In this document: piece after piece, positions 1-5,590 of the stretch
Layout: the number at the start of each line of letters is the position of its first letter
How positions within the stretch are numbered: position 1 is the stretch's first letter
Assembly: GCA_964612735.1 (NCBI GenBank)
Contig: CAZTEB010000036.1
Span: 1 to 9,744 of the forward strand
DNA from: CAZTEB01 sp964612735
Lineage (GTDB): Bacteria > Patescibacteriota > Microgenomatia > UBA1400 > PJMF01
DNA: 9,744 nt
Reading direction: 5' to 3'
The notes under the pieces: generated by a model
Database searches by the model: none
Seen by the model: only the letters and a program-made list of their open reading frames with translations
What the model was told of the DNA's origin: nothing
Position numbers and translations under genes: made by a program

Positions 1-2
1 CT

Positions 3-668
3 CGTCAAGGTACTGCAGTGGCTCAAACAAGATCTGATGTCAGACTTACCAAGCGTAAGATTTACCGTCAAAAAGGTACCGGTAATGCCCGCCATGGTGC
101 TAAGAGTGCTCCATTATTTGTAGGTGGTGGTGTAGCGCATGGACCCAAGGCCGAGACTCACTGGTCCAAGAACCTCAGTGCTCGCCTCAAGAAAATAGCT
201 CTACTCAGTGCACTTTCAGCCCAAAAAGAGCATCTCTACGTGGTTGACGCTATCGAGAAGCTTGAAGGTAGCACGAAGAAAGCTGCTCAGTTAGTTGCGC
301 ACGTTAGTCCAAATCAAGAAAAAACACTAGTTGTGCTCTCAGACATGCTTGAGAAGCCTATGCGTGCGCTACGAAACATTCCTCACGTCACGCTAGTGCA
401 AGCAAAGCAGCTCACAGCCTTAGACGTAGCTCGCGCTAACACCATTGTTTTGACCTTAGACACTGTAGCTATCCTAGAAGCACGACTGCTTGGCACTAAA
501 GAGGTGCTTAAAAAAGAGACAGCTGTAGTTGGTGCTAAAAAGACCGCTGCTTCAGCTAAATCAAGCAAAGAAGCTAAGGCTACAACGACCAAGGTCACTA
601 AGAAGTCAGCAGCTAAAAAGACTACCACTTCTAAGACGACTACAAAGAGTAAGAAGGCAAGTAAGTAA
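3..668 (+). CDS. rplD: 50S ribosomal protein L4 (uL4), 5' end missing
   Basis: L4 binds 23S rRNA early in large-subunit assembly, and its extended loop lines the exit tunnel. The gene enters from the left edge: the codons from position 3 read RQGTAVAQTRSDV, which is internal L4 sequence, so the GTG at 18 is not a start. The tunnel-loop signature RQKGTGNARHG follows, then VGGGVAHGPK. The globular part ends near position 510. After it comes a tail of about 50 residues made almost only of Lys, Ala, Thr and Ser. Typical L4 proteins stop where the tail begins, so this extension is unusual; similar tails occur on L22 and S5 in this window. Roughly the first 40 residues are missing. The TAA stop lies 2 bases before rplW. 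In enterobacteria L4 also represses the S10 operon, but the leader is outside the window. Confidence 0.96.
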   Translation, partial: RQGTAVAQTRSDVRLTKRKIYRQKGTGNARHGAKSAPLFVGGGVAHGPKAETHWSKNLSARLKKIALLSALSAQKEHLYVVDAIEKLEGSTKKAAQLVAHVSPNQEKTLVVLSDMLEKPMRALRNIPHVTLVQAKQLTALDVARANTIVLTLDTVAILEARLLGTKEVLKKETAVVGAKKTAASAKSSKEAKATTTKVTKKSAAKKTTTSKTTTKSKKASK

Positions 669-670
669 TC

Positions 671-883
671 ATGAACGCTAGCATCTTAAAACGACCAATT
701 ATTACTGAAAAGTCACTTGATCAGGCTCGCACCGCCAATAAATACACGTTTGAGGTGGCGCGAACAGCAAATAAAGATCAGATTGTGGAAGCCGTTGAAT
801 CATTGTTTGGTGTCTCAGTCCAGGGGATAAACACCATTCAAGGTCACCGAGTCCGTAAGGCTACTGGTCGAAAGCGAATGTGA
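671..883 (+). CDS. rplW: 50S ribosomal protein L23 (uL23), interrupted by in-frame TGA
   Basis: L23 sits at the tunnel exit and is the docking site for trigger factor, signal recognition particle and SecY. The N-terminus (ILKRPIITEKSLDQ) is classic L23. Under the standard code the frame closes at TGA 881-883 after 70 residues, against about 95 to 100 in the family. The same frame continues for 30 codons to TAA 974-976 and encodes TKKAIVKL and IDLFEF, clear counterparts of the L23 C-terminal strand (KKAIVTL, then I-x-LFE). The full frame would be 101 codons and would leave a 2-base gap to rplB, like the 2-base gap from rplD. So the gene is either full length with UGA decoded or read through, recently broken, or affected by a base error. 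A stable 70-residue L23 lacking its last strand seems unlikely. Product identity is secure; the 3' end is not. Confidence 0.9.
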   Translation: MNASILKRPIITEKSLDQARTANKYTFEVARTANKDQIVEAVESLFGVSVQGINTIQGHRVRKATGRKRM

Positions 884-976
884 ACTATCGTGGCGCCGAC
901 CAAGAAAGCTATCGTTAAACTAAAGTATTGCGACTATATTGACCTCTTTGAGTTTGGAGAGAGTCAGTCTATCTAA
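881..976 (+). other. rplW: C-terminal remainder of rplW beyond in-frame TGA
   Basis: These bases stay in the rplW frame: TGA, then 30 sense codons, then TAA at 974-976. The peptide contains TIVAPTKKAIVKL and then KYCDYIDLFEF, matching the C-terminal part of L23. Nothing suggests a separate gene: there is no ribosome-binding site and no sensible start after the TGA. Conservation of the frame and of the key residues argues that this stretch was translated as part of L23 until very recently, or still is. Confidence 0.85.
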
Positions 977-978
977 CT

Positions 979-1812
979 ATGTTAAAGAAGAGAAAACCAA
1001 CCACTAACGGACAACGTCACCAGCTGACGATAGACAGAAGCTCACTGCATAAGGGTGCTCCTGAAAAGTCATTGCTGCTGCCAGGTCACGTCAAGCGTCA
1101 AGGCAGAGGCTATAAAGGCCAGATTACTGTCCGACACAGAGGTGGTGGTGTTAAGAAGAAGATTCGTATTATTGATTGGAAGAGGGACAAGTTTGATGTG
1201 CCTGGTAAAGTAGAGCGAATCGAGTATGATCCAATGCGAAGCGCCCACCTGTGTTTAGTTGTGTACGCCGATGGTGAGAAACGCTACGTCCTTGCTCCTC
1301 AAGGTATCAAAGTTGGTGCCACCATTATATCTGGCCCAAAGGCTGAGGTTGCACTTGGAAACGCTACTACTCTTGAGAGAATTCCAGTGGGTACGCCTAT
1401 TCACAACGTCGAGCTTCGCAAAGGTCGTGGTGGGCAGATCGTTCGAGGTGCTGGTGCTGCAGCCATGATTCAGTCTAAAGAAGGTGATATGGTGGCGGTT
1501 CAACTGCCATCCAAGGAAGTCAGATTGATAAAAAGCGCTTGTTTCGCTACAATCGGGCAGGTTGGAAATCAAGATTGGAAGAATCGTAAGGTTGGTAAAG
1601 CTGGTCGTAAACGACTGATGGGTATTCGTCCTGGAGTTCGCGGTACTGCACAGCACCCTGGCAGCCATCCACATGGTGGTGGTGAGGGTCGTTCTGGTAT
1701 TGGACTCAAGTACCCTAAGACACCATGGGGCAAGCATGCTCTTGGTAAGAAAACTAGAAAGAAGCGAAAGAATAGTAGTAAGTGGATCGTGAAGGACAGA
1801 AGAGTAAAGTAA
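979..1812 (+). CDS. rplB: 50S ribosomal protein L2 (uL2)
   Basis: L2 is a primary 23S rRNA-binding protein close to the peptidyl-transferase centre and is needed for subunit association. The 277 residues match the usual length. The N-terminal OB-like domain includes GHVKRQGRGYKGQITVRHRG (about 36-55) and IIDWKRD (64-70). The SH3-like domain carries GTPIHNVE (138-145) and the RGAGAAA segment. The C-terminal loop reads RGTAQHPGSHPHGGGEGR (221-238). Most bacteria and archaea have AMNPxDHP here, so Met-Asn and the Asp before the conserved His are replaced by Gln-His and Ser. The sequence continues SGIGLKYPKTPWG, two residues longer than in E. coli. ATG 979 lies 2 bases after the TAA that closes the extended rplW frame, and the next gene starts 3 bases after its stop. 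Confidence 0.98.
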   Translation: MLKKRKPTTNGQRHQLTIDRSSLHKGAPEKSLLLPGHVKRQGRGYKGQITVRHRGGGVKKKIRIIDWKRDKFDVPGKVERIEYDPMRSAHLCLVVYADGEKRYVLAPQGIKVGATIISGPKAEVALGNATTLERIPVGTPIHNVELRKGRGGQIVRGAGAAAMIQSKEGDMVAVQLPSKEVRLIKSACFATIGQVGNQDWKNRKVGKAGRKRLMGIRPGVRGTAQHPGSHPHGGGEGRSGIGLKYPKTPWGKHALGKKTRKKRKNSSKWIVKDRRVK

Positions 1813-1815
1813 TCT

Positions 1816-2100
1816 ATGTCAAGATCAAGTAAAAAAGGACCATTTGTAGATGCTAAGTTGCTTTCTAAAGTAATGAAGCAGAAGCAATCAGGTCAAAAAA
1901 CACCAATTAAAACCTGGAGTCGTGCTTGTACGGTTTCTCCAGACTTTGTCGGACACACCTTCATGGTGCACAACGGCAAGAAGTTTGTAGAGGTGTTTTG
2001 TAATGAGTCTATGGTTGGTCACAAGTTGGGCGAGTTCGCTCCAACTCGAACCTTCCGTGGTCACGGCAAGATTGTAAAGCGAGTATTGACTAAGACCTAA
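1816..2100 (+). CDS. rpsS: 30S ribosomal protein S19 (uS19)
   Basis: S19 binds the 16S rRNA head with S13 and contacts the A-site tRNA and the B1a bridge. The 94 residues are of standard length. Hallmarks are MSRSSKKGPFVD at the N-terminus, IKTWSR (31-36), VGHTFMVHNGKK (45-55) and the most conserved block VGHKLGEFAPTRTFRGH (67-83). The stretch EVFCNES between the last two blocks is less typical than the usual PVxVTEx. The start ATG follows the L2 stop by 3 bases without a recognisable Shine-Dalgarno sequence, and its own TAA is 1 base before rplV. Both suggest coupled translation. Confidence 0.98.
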   Translation: MSRSSKKGPFVDAKLLSKVMKQKQSGQKTPIKTWSRACTVSPDFVGHTFMVHNGKKFVEVFCNESMVGHKLGEFAPTRTFRGHGKIVKRVLTKT

Positions 2101-2101
2101 T

Positions 2102-2656
2102 ATGCAGTTTGTAGCGACACAGAAAAACACCAGACAATCACCTCGAAAGATTCGCTTAGTTGCGAGCCAGGTTCGTTCGTTGCCTCTCGAGAAGATGATT
2201 GATCAGCTAGCTGTAGTGGAGCGAAAAGCTTCACTAGTGCTACTTAAAGTGCTCAAACAGGCTATAGCTAATGCTCAAAACAATCATGGCGTATCATTTG
2301 ATCGCTTGAAGCTTAAGGAACTGGTGGTGATGGAAGGTCCCCGCTATAAGCGATGGAGAGCCGTCAGTAGGGGTCGCGCTCATAGCATCATTAAGAGAAC
2401 CAGTCACGTTCGCGTAATACTTGTGACTAAGCAGGAAGAAAAGAAGAGTGTAGATCAGGTAGCGGCTTCAACGAAGAAGCAGGATGCTTCTAAAAAAAGC
2501 GAGGAGCAGAAGTCATCAGCTAGTAAGAAGTCTGAGAAGAAAGTAGCTGCTCCAACCAAGAAGGCGGCTTCAGCTACGTCTACTTCCACCAAGAAGGCAA
2601 GCTCTAAAAAGTCTGCTGCAAAAACAACGACAAAGAAAACTACTAAGAAAGCATAA
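2102..2656 (+). CDS. rplV: 50S ribosomal protein L22 (uL22) with long basic C-terminal tail
   Basis: L22 contacts all domains of 23S rRNA and sends a beta hairpin into the exit tunnel. The core occupies residues 1 to about 111: SPRKIRLVASQVR (13-25) is the conserved helix, NNHG (60-63) matches the NAxxN(H) segment, and GPRYKRWRAVSRGRAHSIIKRTSHV (79-103, shown here for its spacing) is the hairpin and rRNA-binding end. Residues 112-184 form an added tail rich in Lys, Ser, Ala and Thr with some Glu and Gln early on, nearly two thirds as long as the core. E. coli L22 is 110 residues and ends where this tail starts. The final part (KKSAAKTTTKKTTKKA) closely resembles the ends of L4 and S5 in this window. 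The tail is probably disordered and surface exposed, possibly binding rRNA; that is inference. Confidence 0.96.
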   Translation: MQFVATQKNTRQSPRKIRLVASQVRSLPLEKMIDQLAVVERKASLVLLKVLKQAIANAQNNHGVSFDRLKLKELVVMEGPRYKRWRAVSRGRAHSIIKRTSHVRVILVTKQEEKKSVDQVAASTKKQDASKKSEEQKSSASKKSEKKVAAPTKKAASATSTSTKKASSKKSAAKTTTKKTTKKA

Positions 2657-2671
2657 ACTACTAAAGAATAT

Positions 2672-3307
2672 ATGGGACAAAAAGTACATCCAACTGGTTT
2701 CAGACTCGGCACTACCTTTTCTTGGAAGTCTCGTTGGTTTGCCAACAAGCATGATTACAAGCAAAAAGTGCTGGATGACTATACGCTGCGTCGTGCTCTG
2801 CAGGACAAGCTTGGTAACGCTGGCTTGGTTAGAATCGATATTGAACGTTCACTCACGACACTCAAGATTACGCTGTTGGTGTCACGACCCGGTGTGGTGA
2901 TCGGCAAGGGTGGTGAAAACCTTCGAGCTATTCAGGCATTAGTTGAAAAGATGGTGAACGTTGGCAAGGCTAAGAAAAGCCAGACTAAAGTTGATATTAA
3001 GGTCGAAGAGGTTAAGAAGCCTGACTTGAGTGCTAAGCTCGTGGCAGAGCGTATCTCCGAGCAGTTGGTGAAGCGTTTCCCACATCGCAGAGCTGTGAAT
3101 CAAGCACTTGAGAAAGTGATGAACGCAGGTGCTAAGGGTGTCAAGATTGCCCTCTCTGGTAGAATAGGTGGTTCTGAAATTGGACGAACTGAGAAGTACT
3201 TCCAGGGTAGTGTGCCCACTCAGACTTTGCGCGCCAACATTTATTACCATCAAGTGCCATCTCACACCCGCTCTGTGTATGTCGGCATTATAGTATGGAT
3301 CTATTAA
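2672..3307 (+). CDS. rpsC: 30S ribosomal protein S3 (uS3), ends early at conserved Lys position
   Basis: S3 lies at the mRNA entry tunnel, where with S4 and S5 it helps helicase activity. The start MGQKVHPTGFRLG is universal for S3. The KH domain is visible, with VVIGKGGENLRAI placing the GxxG loop at 78-81. The C-terminal domain has RISEQLVKRFPHRRA (127-141) and SGRIGGSEIGRTE (162-174). The frame ends at TAA 3305-3307, directly after VWIY. The family usually continues KGE plus a few residues, and the next in-frame codons here are GGG GAA GTT GTC TAA (GEVV then stop at 3320-3322). One A-to-T change in a Lys codon would explain this. Losing five terminal residues is probably tolerable, so the gene should still be functional. 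Some preceding residues (IYYHQVPSHTRSVYVGII) also look off-consensus. Confidence 0.96.
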   Translation: MGQKVHPTGFRLGTTFSWKSRWFANKHDYKQKVLDDYTLRRALQDKLGNAGLVRIDIERSLTTLKITLLVSRPGVVIGKGGENLRAIQALVEKMVNVGKAKKSQTKVDIKVEEVKKPDLSAKLVAERISEQLVKRFPHRRAVNQALEKVMNAGAKGVKIALSGRIGGSEIGRTEKYFQGSVPTQTLRANIYYHQVPSHTRSVYVGIIVWIY

Positions 3308-3726
3308 GGGGAAGTTGTCTAATTCTGCAGCCTAAGAAGAGTAAATACCGCAAGCAATTTCCAGGGCGTCGCAAAGGTACTGCTAGTACTGGAGCTACCA
3401 TCGCTTTTGGTGAGTATGGACTCAAGGCTATGAGTAATGGTTGGGTGTCTTCTCGACAGATTGAAGCTGCTCGAAAGAAGATTACTTACTCAACTAAAAG
3501 AATGGGTAAGTACTGGACTCGTATTTTTCCAGATAAACCCGTTACCAAGAAACCAGTTGGCGTCAAGATGGGCAGCGGTAAAGGAGACATCGATAGATAT
3601 GTCGCAAATGTTAAACAAGGCACAATCTTATTTGAGTTGGGCGGTGTCCCAGAGGAAATAGCAAAAGAAGCACTGCGAAAAGCAGGTCACAAGATCTCAC
3701 TTCGCACCAGCATAGTATCGAAGTAA
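3295..3726 (+). CDS. rplP: 50S ribosomal protein L16 (uL16)
   Basis: L16 organises the A-site tRNA-binding region of the large subunit and enters late in assembly. Identifying segments are PKKSKYRKQFPGRRKG (13-28 in this frame), SRQIEAARKKIT (53-64), KRMGKYWTRIFPDKPVTKKP (68-87), GSGKG (93-97) and ILFELGGVPEEIAKEAL (111-127). The start is uncertain. ATG 3295 is the only canonical start before the conserved block; it overlaps the end of rpsC by 13 bases and adds nine residues (MDLLRGSCL) with no family counterpart. The ancestral start is position 3322, where the codon is ATT; from there the protein would be 134 residues, a normal L16 length. ATT initiation is known for infC in E. coli but is very rare. 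Identity is secure, the first residue is not. Confidence 0.95.
   Translation: MDLLRGSCLILQPKKSKYRKQFPGRRKGTASTGATIAFGEYGLKAMSNGWVSSRQIEAARKKITYSTKRMGKYWTRIFPDKPVTKKPVGVKMGSGKGDIDRYVANVKQGTILFELGGVPEEIAKEALRKAGHKISLRTSIVSK
3305..3324 (+). other. rpsC/rplP junction with early TAA and ATT at the ancestral L16 start
   Basis: The rpsC frame reads TAT TAA GGG GAA GTT GTC TAA. The first TAA sits where S3 proteins carry Lys of WIYKGE, and the second (3320-3322) sits where the protein would be expected to finish. That second stop shares its last base with ATT 3322-3324. The codons from ATT give LQPKKSKYRKQF after the initiator, matching L16 N-termini such as E. coli MLQPKRTKF. The layout TAATT therefore looks like an ancestral TAATG stop-start overlap with one G-to-T change. 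Confidence 0.6.
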
Positions 3727-3728
3727 GT

Positions 3729-3950
3729 ATGAAGAAAAAAGACGTACAAGCACTAGTTACTAAGACTCCTGCAGAGTTGCGCGAGCAACTGTCGCAAGTG
3801 CAGCAGCAGTTGGGCTTAGTGCGACTGCAGAAAAAAGTGGGTAAGTTGAGTGACACCTCGCTGCCCTCAAAGTTAGCTGATGACATCGCTCGAATCAAAG
3901 GAGCGCTAACTCAAACAGCTCGTACACAACAAGCTGAAAGTAAGGCGTAA
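3729..3950 (+). CDS. rpmC: 50S ribosomal protein L29 (uL29)
   Basis: L29 is a small two-helix protein near the exit tunnel next to L23, contributing to the nascent-chain factor docking surface. The 73 residues show the expected pattern: an N-terminal helix with the motif TPAELREQLSQVQQQLGLVRLQ (13-34, family form L..EL..L..EL..LR.Q) and a second helix around DDIARIKGALTQ (51-62), corresponding to the usual I..VRR.IARI.T. The short C-terminal end (TARTQQAESKA) is hydrophilic. ATG follows the L16 stop by 2 bases, and its own TAA is 1 base from rpsQ, the normal S10-operon placement. Confidence 0.95.
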   Translation: MKKKDVQALVTKTPAELREQLSQVQQQLGLVRLQKKVGKLSDTSLPSKLADDIARIKGALTQTARTQQAESKA

Positions 3951-3951
3951 T

Positions 3952-4251
3952 ATGAAAACACTACAAGGTATCGTAACTTCACTGAAGAACGATAAGACAG
4001 CTACCGTAACTGTGACGACTCGATGGCAGCATCCGTTGTACAAGAAGTACGTTAAGCGCAGCAAAAAATATGCTTGTCATTATGAAGATATGAAACTTGA
4101 GTTGGGTCAAGGTGTCACCATTGGTGAGATGCGACCAATTAGTAAAACAAAGCGCTTCAAGGTGCTAACTGATGAGCAAGCTGCTCAGGAGAGTAAGAAG
4201 ACCGAGGAGGTAAAAGCCTCTAAAGCAACTAAGAAAGAGACTGCAAAGTAA
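3952..4251 (+). CDS. rpsQ: 30S ribosomal protein S17 (uS17) with short charged tail
   Basis: S17 is a primary 16S rRNA-binding protein with an OB fold. The start KTLQGIVTSLKNDKTATVTV (2-21) is the typical G.V.S.KM.KT..V first strands, and HPLYKKYVKRSKKYACHYED (27-46) matches the conserved HP.Y.K...R.KK..AHDE loop, with Cys-His-Tyr replacing the common Ala-His. RPISKTKRFKV (61-71) is the conserved last strand. Residues 73-99 are an extra Lys/Glu/Ala-rich end that is milder than the tails on L4, L22 and S5. The gene is spaced 1 base from rpmC and 3 bases from rplN, with no clear Shine-Dalgarno sequence. Confidence 0.96.
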   Translation: MKTLQGIVTSLKNDKTATVTVTTRWQHPLYKKYVKRSKKYACHYEDMKLELGQGVTIGEMRPISKTKRFKVLTDEQAAQESKKTEEVKASKATKKETAK

Positions 4252-4254
4252 CGT

Positions 4255-4629
4255 ATGATACAACTACGATCTGTACTAGAGGTGGCCGATAATAGTGGTG
4301 CTCGCAAACTACGAGTTATCCAGGTTTATGGTGGCTCTAAGCGGCGGTTTGGGTATGTTGGTGATATGGTCATCGCCTCTGTCATCGCCTCAGATCCCAG
4401 GGGGACTGTGAAGAAGGGTGAGAAAGTTCGAGCTATTGTAGTCAGAGCTCGTAAAGAGACGAGACGATCAACTGGTGAGTATGTCCGCTTTGATGACAAT
4501 GCTGCCGTAGTAGTCGAGTCTAGAACAAACACTAATCCCGTTGGGACTCGAGTTTTCGGACCAATTGCTCGAGAAGTTAAAGACCGAGGGTATAACAAAA
4601 TTGCTAGTTTGGCGCCGGAGGTCTTATAA
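4255..4629 (+). CDS. rplN: 50S ribosomal protein L14 (uL14)
   Basis: L14 binds 23S rRNA and, with L19, forms part of inter-subunit bridges; it is also the docking site of the silencing factor RsfS. The 124 residues are standard length (122 in E. coli). Diagnostic segments are MIQLRSVLEVADNSGAR (1-17), VKKGEKVRAIVVRARK (52-67), RFDDNAAVVV (78-87) and GTRVFGPIARE (97-107). It ends in LAPEVL as usual. In E. coli this gene opens the separate spc operon. Here it follows rpsQ by only 3 bases, so the S10 and spc sets are joined, and the first sizeable gap comes after rplN instead of before it. Confidence 0.98.
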   Translation: MIQLRSVLEVADNSGARKLRVIQVYGGSKRRFGYVGDMVIASVIASDPRGTVKKGEKVRAIVVRARKETRRSTGEYVRFDDNAAVVVESRTNTNPVGTRVFGPIAREVKDRGYNKIASLAPEVL

Positions 4630-4632
4630 GCC

Positions 4633-4665
4633 GTGTTTAGTGTGATTAGAAAGTTATCTAAACAC
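4633..4665 (+). promoter_or_regulatory. Inverted repeat in the rplN-rplX spacer
   Basis: The 57-base gap 4630-4686 holds a perfect 8-base inverted repeat, GTGTTTAG (4633-4640) and CTAAACAC (4658-4665), with a 17-base loop. A shorter alternative, TTAGA (4646-4650) with TCTAA (4657-4661) and a 6-base loop, cannot form together with it because they share bases. No T-run follows, so this is not a normal intrinsic terminator. A weak -10-like TGTAAT (4670-4675) lies downstream. It may be an RNA processing site, a repressor-protein target or chance; no family was recognised. Confidence 0.4.
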
Positions 4666-4686
4666 CATGTGTAATAAGAGATATAT

Positions 4687-5004
4687 ATGAAATTAAAAGC
4701 TGGGGATACAGTCCTCGTTACTGCCGGAAAAGACAAGGGAAAGCAAGGCACTATTATGCGTGTCTTCCCTAAGAAGAACACTGTATTGGTGGAGGGCGCT
4801 AATATTTACACTAAGCATGTGAAGCCATACGCTGGTCAATCTGGTGATAGAGTCAGACGAGAGCGAGCTTTAGATGTCAGTAAGGTGGCAATTATTAATG
4901 ATAAGGGTGAGCGAGACAGAATAGGTTATGCCATGACCAAAGATGGTAAACAGCGAGTATTTAAGAAAACTGGCAAGCCAGTTCCAGAGGTAAAAAAGAA
5001 GTAA
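4687..5004 (+). CDS. rplX: 50S ribosomal protein L24 (uL24)
   Basis: L24 is an assembly initiator that binds the 5' end of 23S rRNA and lies beside the tunnel exit. The 105 residues begin with the KOW motif (about 4-31: AGDTVLVTAGKDKGKQGTI), followed by VEGANIYTKHVKP (35-47), matching the family's VEGvN...kh.kp. DVSKVAII is the typical later strand, and the end is basic with KK residues. ATG 4687 is chosen because the family start M..K.GD.V.V aligns exactly there. Only AT-rich sequence (GAGATATAT), with no clear Shine-Dalgarno, precedes it. It follows the 57-base spacer with the inverted repeat, one of the two largest gaps in the operon. Confidence 0.97.
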   Translation: MKLKAGDTVLVTAGKDKGKQGTIMRVFPKKNTVLVEGANIYTKHVKPYAGQSGDRVRRERALDVSKVAIINDKGERDRIGYAMTKDGKQRVFKKTGKPVPEVKKK

Positions 5005-5007
5005 CGT

Positions 5008-5574
5008 ATGAATAGATTGCAGCAACGCTACCAGCAAGAGATCATGTCTGAGCTGCGTGATGAGCTTAAGAAAGCTAGCATTTTTGCAGTGCCACGGATT
5101 TCCAAGGTAGTTGTCAACATCGGTGTGGCTGACTTTCCTCAGAATCCTCGAGCTCGCATGACGGTAATTGATAACATCGTTGAGCAATTCAGGATTATCG
5201 CAGGCCAACAGCCTCAAGTCACTCGAGCTCGCCAGTCCATTGCAGGGTTTAAGATGCGCGAAGGTGATCCTCTGGGTGTAATGGTTACATTGCGTGGCAA
5301 GCGAATGTGGCAGTTTTTGGACAAATTAATTTCTATAGGCCTACCACGTGTCAAAGACTTTCAAGGTGTATCTCGCACAGCATTTGATGGTCAAGGCAAC
5401 TACAGCCTGGGAATTGAAGAGCAAATTATTTTCCCAGAGATTGACTACGATACAATAGAAAAGATTAGAAGTCTTCAGGTTACGATAGTCACAACTGCTG
5501 AAACCAATCAAGATAGTATGAAATTACTCGAAAAAATTGGCATGCCTTTTGCCAAGGAAGAGGAAAAGAAGTAA
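5008..5574 (+). CDS. rplE: 50S ribosomal protein L5 (uL5)
   Basis: L5 binds 5S rRNA with L18 and L25 to make the central protuberance, and contacts P-site tRNA. The 188 residues carry the full set of family blocks: VPRISKVVVNIGV (28-40), the segment QPQVTRARQSIAGFKMREG (68-86), VTLRGKRMWQFLDKLI (93-108), GLPRVKDFQGVS (111-122) and GNYSLGIEEQIIFPEIDYD (130-148). VTIVTTAETN (158-167) is the last strand. The C-terminus MPFAKEEEKK is slightly longer and more charged than the usual GMPF ending. The start is 3 bases after the rplX stop. In E. coli, S8 represses the spc operon by binding mRNA at the start of this gene; I could not recognise such a structure by eye here. Confidence 0.98.
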   Translation: MNRLQQRYQQEIMSELRDELKKASIFAVPRISKVVVNIGVADFPQNPRARMTVIDNIVEQFRIIAGQQPQVTRARQSIAGFKMREGDPLGVMVTLRGKRMWQFLDKLISIGLPRVKDFQGVSRTAFDGQGNYSLGIEEQIIFPEIDYDTIEKIRSLQVTIVTTAETNQDSMKLLEKIGMPFAKEEEKK

Positions 5575-5579
5575 CCCAT

Positions 5580-5584
5580 AAGGA
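5580..5584 (+). promoter_or_regulatory. Shine-Dalgarno sequence of rpsN
   Basis: AAGGA lies 6 bases before ATG 5591. It stands out because most genes in this operon have no such site; rpsN has a 16-base gap from rplE and therefore may need its own ribosome recruitment. Confidence 0.6.
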
Positions 5585-5590
5585 AGAATC

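Noticed and set aside
18..20. GTG at 18 as the rplD start
   Set aside because: The in-frame codons before it (RQGTA) continue the conserved L4 segment, so the true start is upstream of the window.
510..665. Tails of L4, L22 and S5 as frameshift artefacts
   Set aside because: Their codons use the same AAG/AAA, GCT and ACT choices as the cores, the frames stay open, and each stop is properly spaced to the next gene; the pattern recurs in three genes.
1255..1737. Minus-strand open frame of 160 codons opposite rplB
   Set aside because: It lies entirely within a highly conserved gene, has no recognisable family features and no ribosome-binding site; it is a shadow of the L2 reading frame. The other antisense frames were rejected for the same reason.
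4633..4665. Rho-independent terminator after rplN
   Set aside because: The stem is only 8 bases, AT-rich, has a 17-base loop and is not followed by a T-run; genes of the same operon continue downstream.
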